Shown here piece by piece: positions 59,891 to 64,000 of a DNA stretch of 64,000 nucleotides. Positions within the stretch are counted from its first letter, which is position 1, and every line of letters starts with the position of its first letter. Position numbers and translations under genes: made by a program. The stretch is from CAIWHR01 sp963734085 (lineage in GTDB: Bacteria; Pseudomonadota; Gammaproteobacteria; Burkholderiales; Casimicrobiaceae): NCBI GenBank assembly GCA_963734085.1, contig CAVTFT010000014.1:124001-188000 (forward strand). The letters run 5' to 3'. The notes under the pieces are model-generated. The model saw only the letters and a program-made list of their open reading frames with translations. It had not been told where the DNA came from and did no database searches.

Positions 59891-62878
59891 TCAGAACTTC
59901 GCCGTCACATTCAGGAAGAAGTTCCGGCCGAGGGTATCGTAGGCTTGCGGAAAGGTATTGCCGTTGTAGAACGGAAGTTGCCCTACGGAAGTGATGGGCG
60001 GATCCTCGTCGAACACGTTGTTCACGCCGCCCCGCACCGTGAAGTTCTTGGTGATGGCCCATTGCGCCACCAAGTCGAAGTAGTTCTTCGCTCCGACCGA
60101 CCCGTCGACCGGGGCAAAATCACCCGAAAGCTGCGGATTCGAGGAACTCGAATCGATGTCCGCCGAACTCATGTAGCGCCACGTCACGCCGAAGTTCCAG
60201 TTCCACGGCGTGTTCCAGAGCGCGAACAGCTTGGAACGCCAGGTCGGCAGCGGCCCGAAACAAGTGTTGCCATACAGGCCGGCGCAGTCGTAGGACGGCC
60301 CTCCCGGAAGCGGCTGGACGATGAACTGGTTCAGCCAGGTCCCGATGAAGTTGAATCCGAGGCTCCCGTACTGATCGATGGGCAAGTTGTAGTTGACGGT
60401 GACGTCGATGCCGTCCGTCTTGTAGCTGCCGAGGTTCTGGTTCAGGTTCGTGATGAAGCCGCCGCTCAACCAGAGCGTGCCCAGCGTGGGGTCGCGGTGA
60501 ACCAGGTCGCAGAACGTGCCGTTGTCGAGACACTGGTTGAGTGCCAGGTTCGCGCCGACTCTGCCGACGACGTTGTCGACGTTGATGTGCCAGTAGTCGA
60601 TCGTGCCACTGAGATTCGGAAGCGGCTGCAGCACTGCGCCTACGGTGTAGCTCTTCGACTTTTCGGGGTTCAGGGCCGCATTTCCGCCTTGGAGATAGTT
60701 GTACTGGTTCGCCGGGTTGTCGAGGATGTCAGTCCGGAATTGGCCGGGCTTGAGCCCCGTCCGCAGGCACTGCTCGAGCGTCGCGCTCCCCTTCGGCCCG
60801 CAGGGGTCGACATCCATGTCGAACAGGTTGATCCCCTGTGCCGTGAACAGCTCGACGATGTTCGCCGCGCGCACCGCTTGTTGGTACGTTCCGCGCAAGC
60901 GGCCCTCCTTGACGGGCGCCCATTCGAAGCCAAGACCGTAGGTGTTGGTCGTGTGGTCGGTGCTGTAGTTCGAGTACCGGTAGCTCCCGTTCACGTTGAG
61001 CACCTCGGCGAAGGGCTGCTTCTCGATGATCGGCACGCGCGCCTCGGCGTAGAACTCTTGTACCGTGTACTGGCCGCTCAAGCCGATGGTGGGCCCGCCC
61101 TGCCCCGTCGCTTCGGGGACCGAGAAGAACGTATCGGTTTCCAGACTGAGCTTCTCGGTCCGCCGCTCGTACCCGAACGCGACGCCGATGCCGTTCCTCG
61201 CCCACGGAAGCCGCCACCCGTAGGCCTCACCCAGGTCGGAGTCGACGTTCACGCCGATTACGCTCTGCGAGGTCTGGCCGGTCTGGTTTCCCGGAATCTG
61301 CAGATAGTTGAGCGCCGCCGGCGTCACGCCCCCAAGCTGGAAAATGTTCCACGGTACGCAGTTCGGATCGGTGCCGTTGACGGTGACGCGGCACGCCGGC
61401 TGGCCGGTTTTAGGATCCGTGATGACGTCCGTGGCGTTCAGGACACGCGTGATGCCCATGTCGTTCAGATACGTGTCCGCGTAGACGACCCTGCCCGACT
61501 GCCACCAGACGTTGTAATCCCACTTGTCGTCGAAGACGCTGCCTTTCCCGCCAATGACGAACCGGTAATCCGTGTGCCGGGGCTGGTCCTGGCGTCCGCC
61601 CCCTTCGATGTTGCGGCGGCCGACGAGCATCGTCCCGGGGTTGCCGGGCGTGATGCCGAAGGCGTCCTTGAACGACTGGGACAGGAGCGGATTCTCGGCA
61701 TAGAGTGGGATGGTAGCCGGCCCGTTGCCGAAGAACGCGCCGCTCGGCGCGATCTGCAGCGTCGTGGTGTCGTCCATGAACTGGAACTCGCTGTACACCC
61801 GCACGGCCGGCAGGAACCCCAGCACGCCCTTGTCGATATCGTAGTGCGCGTACGCTTGAGCGATGTAACGCTCCTCGGGCACCTGAAAATAGTTGTAGGG
61901 CCCGTAGTTGAACGCGTCAGTTACACCGTTATACGGGCGGACGTTGCCGGCCTTGTCGGCAATCGTATAGCTCGGGCTCGTTTTTCCGGTGGGCAATATC
62001 GCCTGGAAACGGCCGGGATAGCTCGTCGAGGAACCCAGACAGATATACCCCGTCCCATCGTCGTTCGGGGCAATCGAGCAGGCGCTGAAATCGCGCGTCG
62101 CTTGCGTCACTGCGTCTGCCTTCTTGTATTCGAAATAGACCGTCGCATTGCCCTTGCCGCCGGCGAAGTTGCTGCCGAGCGTCATGCTGAAGTCCTGGGT
62201 CCGCCCATCGAGACCCACGTCGCCCGGCACGACGTATTGGGCTGGGTTTAACTGCCCGCTGTCCGCGACCGCCGAGCCAACGCCCGCGGTATTTTGCTGG
62301 TGGTGGTTGTAGCCGTTGCCATTCCACGAGAACTCGACGCCCTCGAAGTGGTCGTTCATGATGAAGTTCACGACCCCCGCGACCGCATCCGAACCGTAGA
62401 CCGCCGATGCGCCGCCGGTCAGCACGTCCACGCGCTGGATCAGCGGCGCCGGAATCGCGTTGAGGTCGGTTGCATAAACGTTCACGTCCCCGGCCGGAAG
62501 CCGGCGGCCGTTGATGAGCACCAGCGTGCGGCTCGAGCCGAGATTGCGCAGGTTTACCGTGGACGTCCCCGACGCGCCGTTGGCCTCCATGTTCCCAATG
62601 TCCGCGAAGGCCGCGGGCAGCTGATTGATAATGGCCGAAGTGTTCGTGATACCGGTATATTTGATGTCCTGCGCGGTGATGACGTTTACCGGACTCTCGC
62701 TTTCGAGGGTCTGCAACGGAATACGCGAACCGGTAACCTCGATCTTCTCGATTTTTGCCGGCTCGGCGGGTGGCGTCTGCTGCGCATAGGCCATCGGCGC
62801 TGCCAGGCCGACGACGACACCGGCGTTCAGCGCGTTCATGACCGCCAGCGACAGCTTTTTTCTGTGCATCCTGTTCAT
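59891..62878 (-). CDS. TonB-dependent outer membrane receptor
   Basis: About 995 residues from the ATG at 62878 (MNRMHRKKLSLAVMNALNAG), preceded by GGGGGAAC; an ATG at 62953 is less likely. Signal peptide, cleavage after AYAQ; TonB-box-like IEKIEVTGSRIP; plug domain with TNTSAIINQLPAAFADIGNM, TSTVNLRNLGSSRTLVLING, GRRLPAGDVNVYATDLNAIP and VDVLTGGASAVYGSDAVAGV. The barrel ends in VTAKF with a terminal Phe. Several Cys pairs sit in loops (DFSACSIAPNDDGTGYIC; DVDPCGPKGSATLEQCLRTG). The plug pattern fits the group of large receptors of Caulobacter/Xanthomonas-like type that take up complex organic substrates; the ligand is unknown. The strand is opposite to the modification genes. Confidence 0.96.
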   Translation of the reverse strand: MNRMHRKKLSLAVMNALNAGVVVGLAAPMAYAQQTPPAEPAKIEKIEVTGSRIPLQTLESESPVNVITAQDIKYTGITNTSAIINQLPAAFADIGNMEANGASGTSTVNLRNLGSSRTLVLINGRRLPAGDVNVYATDLNAIPAPLIQRVDVLTGGASAVYGSDAVAGVVNFIMNDHFEGVEFSWNGNGYNHHQQNTAGVGSAVADSGQLNPAQYVVPGDVGLDGRTQDFSMTLGSNFAGGKGNATVYFEYKKADAVTQATRDFSACSIAPNDDGTGYICLGSSTSYPGRFQAILPTGKTSPSYTIADKAGNVRPYNGVTDAFNYGPYNYFQVPEERYIAQAYAHYDIDKGVLGFLPAVRVYSEFQFMDDTTTLQIAPSGAFFGNGPATIPLYAENPLLSQSFKDAFGITPGNPGTMLVGRRNIEGGGRQDQPRHTDYRFVIGGKGSVFDDKWDYNVWWQSGRVVYADTYLNDMGITRVLNATDVITDPKTGQPACRVTVNGTDPNCVPWNIFQLGGVTPAALNYLQIPGNQTGQTSQSVIGVNVDSDLGEAYGWRLPWARNGIGVAFGYERRTEKLSLETDTFFSVPEATGQGGPTIGLSGQYTVQEFYAEARVPIIEKQPFAEVLNVNGSYRYSNYSTDHTTNTYGLGFEWAPVKEGRLRGTYQQAVRAANIVELFTAQGINLFDMDVDPCGPKGSATLEQCLRTGLKPGQFRTDILDNPANQYNYLQGGNAALNPEKSKSYTVGAVLQPLPNLSGTIDYWHINVDNVVGRVGANLALNQCLDNGTFCDLVHRDPTLGTLWLSGGFITNLNQNLGSYKTDGIDVTVNYNLPIDQYGSLGFNFIGTWLNQFIVQPLPGGPSYDCAGLYGNTCFGPLPTWRSKLFALWNTPWNWNFGVTWRYMSSADIDSSSSNPQLSGDFAPVDGSVGAKNYFDLVAQWAITKNFTVRGGVNNVFDEDPPITSVGQLPFYNGNTFPQAYDTLGRNFFLNVTAKF

Positions 62879-63319
62879 GAGGTTCCCCCAGAGAAAAATT
62901 GATGCGGCGACGAGAAACGAGAGACGTTCGCGTTGCCGCAAGCAAGTGCACATTACCCCGCCCCGGAATTGGCCGGCAACGAAAATGCTCGGTCTTTACA
63001 ACGCGGGCATCCGGATTGTTGCAATTTTGCCAATTGCTGCTCATGTGCGTTGCACAATCCTCGGGCGGCATAATTGTCAAGTATCCGGCAGCCTGCTCGT
63101 CCGCATAGGCTTGGTGGTGCGGCGCAGCAACAGCCTCCGCTGGCGAGCATGGTTGACAGTCCGAACGGGGCACCGTACATGCGCGAGAATCATGGCCCCA
63201 TTTGCGCCAGGGGTTGGCTTCCGATCGATCGCCCGTTTTTCCGTGGAGCTTGTGACGGGAATGCCGCTTGGATTCCTCCCTGGTGGGCGTGAAAGGCTCA
63301 TCGGGATGAACGCACTACG
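62879..63319. other. 441 bp region upstream of the receptor, with an inverted repeat
   Basis: No gene. It contains TGTGCGTTGCACA at 63044-63056, a perfect inverted repeat with a 3-base centre, and AT-rich patches (GCAATTTTGCCAATTGC at 63021-63037; CATAATTGTCAAG at 63069-63081). These could carry the receptor promoter and a repressor site. No Fur box was seen. A similar TGTGC/GCACA palindrome occurs at 25700. Confidence 0.4.
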
Positions 63320-63800
63320 GTGACCGCGGCGTTCGAGATCCGGCAGGCGCGGCAGCGAGGACGTCGGCGCGATTCACGCGATGATCCGCGCGCTGGCCGA
63401 CTACGAACGACTCGCCAATCTGTGCGTCGCGACGGAGGCGGATCTCGACGCCGCACTCTTCGGCCTCCGCCCGGCGGCCGAGGTGCTGGTTGCCTGGAAA
63501 GGCGGTCGATCCGGCGGCTTTCGCATTGTTTTTCCACAATTTCTCGACGTTCCTCGGCCGCCCCGGCCTTTGGCTCGAGGACCTTTTCGTCCGTCCGGAG
63601 TATCGGCGCCAAGGCTGCGCGCAGGCGCTGCTGCGCACGCTCGCCGCGCTCGCCGTCGCCCGCGGCTGCGGCCGCTTCGAATGGGCGGTGCTCGACTGGA
63701 ATGCTCCGGCGATAGACTTCTACCGGGCGCTGGGCGCGAGGTGCTGTCGGACTGGCGGATCGTCCGCATTGTCGGCCCGGCGCTCTCGACTCTGCTCTGA
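63320..63800 (+). CDS. GNAT-family N-acetyltransferase (several frameshifts)
   Basis: About 160 residues after correction, from a GTG at 63320. Pieces in order: VTAAFEIRQARQ, AIHAMIRALADYERLANLCV, ATEADLDAALFGLRPAAEVL, VAWKGG, then AGFALFFHNFSTFLGRPGLW and LEDLFVRPEYRRQGCAQALL (acetyl-CoA pyrophosphate loop R-R-x-G-x-A), LAALAVARGCGRFEWAVLDW, NAPAIDFYRALGAEVLSDWR and a short end VGPALSTLL. The motif order matches spermidine/diamine-type acetyltransferases (thialysine/SSAT-like). At least three frame changes (about 63360, 63510, 63735). Confidence 0.7.
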
Positions 63801-64000
63801 CCGACCCCGGATCGGCGGGCGCCGTCCCCCGTGGCGGCCCGCAACTGCGCGGGGAAGCCGGATCTCACGCGTAACGCATGACCGGTGGCGGTCTGCCATT
63901 TGCGGCTCGGTTGGCAGAGAATGGTCCGTCCGCCGGAGCGGCGGAGTCATGTTTCCGTCCGCGGTAGGTGCCCGCGCGGCACGGGACGGACGCAAGCCAA

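Noticed and set aside
59870..62251. 793-residue forward-strand open frame under the receptor
   Set aside because: It is the antisense shadow of the receptor gene; composition is Arg/Val/Asp-rich with no domain pattern, while the reverse frame shows a complete plug and barrel.
36643..63800. Phase variation as explanation for the frameshifts
   Set aside because: The breaks are scattered, mostly not in long simple repeats, and hit housekeeping genes such as amiC and queG, which would not be expected to vary.
63801..64000. Possible reverse-strand gene at the right edge
   Set aside because: The frame at 63720-63995 is Arg/Pro-rich without a motif or start signal; nothing can be supported in the last 200 bases.

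Overview
This 64 kb window comes from a GC-rich Betaproteobacterium, most likely Burkholderiales or a close relative. The evidence is the ilvB / sigma factor / DUF3619 / DUF3106 / RDD neighbourhood, a complete FNR-linked cbb3 oxidase cluster, a betaproteobacterial proteasome homologue (BPH), XrtH-type exosortase genes and very high GC at third codon positions. I saw no rRNA, tRNA, insertion sequence, prophage or CRISPR array.

Layout. 0-5.6 kb: 5' part of acetolactate synthase (ilvB/ilvI, reverse), a divergent sigma-factor operon (sigma, DUF3619, DUF3106, RDD), ppa with a tandemly duplicated upstream segment, a gamma-carbonic anhydrase and a GIN-domain protein. 5.6-18 kb: micro-aerobic respiration, with ccoI-ccoS-ccoN-ccoO-ccoQ-ccoP-ccoG-ccoH on the reverse strand, fnr, a SafE-like membrane protein and uspA. 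FNR-type boxes sit upstream of fnr, upstream of ccoN (inside ccoS) and between ccoI and uspA. 18-24.6 kb: housekeeping genes on the forward strand (proS, a lytic transglycosylase, gluQ, BPH, hslO, a PaiB-like gene, hslR) and a 57-residue membrane protein on the reverse strand. 24.6-34.3 kb: a MerR/B12-type regulator, a PilZ-domain protein, an acyl-CoA synthetase, an ACT-domain protein, ankyrin repeats, exosortase xrtH with its partner, and an MBOAT acyltransferase with an accessory protein. 34.3-36.5 kb: a Fur-box-controlled iron uptake operon (cupredoxin, FTR1, secreted beta-rich protein). 36.5-46.9 kb: amiC, tsaE, queG, a thioredoxin-like protein, type II secretion gspF-E-D, and a DUF6249 / ECF sigma / membrane protein operon.

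47.3-63 kb is the most distinctive part. It holds a TonB-ExbB-ExbD-ExbD energy module and a 1012-residue plug-containing TonB-dependent receptor. Between them lie enzymes of kinds that modify macromolecules: two sulfotransferase-like proteins, a PiuC-type 2OG-Fe(II) dioxygenase, a TPR-aspartyl/asparaginyl beta-hydroxylase plus an internally deleted remnant of a second one, a TPR-glycosyltransferase-like protein and a methyltransferase. I infer a receptor-linked uptake or modification system; no single gene proves it.

Sequence quality. Many otherwise good genes are broken by single-base frameshifts, heavily clustered at 36.6-38.7, 46-47.7, 49.4-55.4 and 58.9-63.8 kb. Some are homopolymer changes, and both halves keep family motifs, so most look like assembly errors, though decay of accessory genes is possible. 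The 58.46 kb hydroxylase remnant is a genuine deletion. An approximately 80 bp dispersed repeat occurs three times, once in frame inside ccoI.
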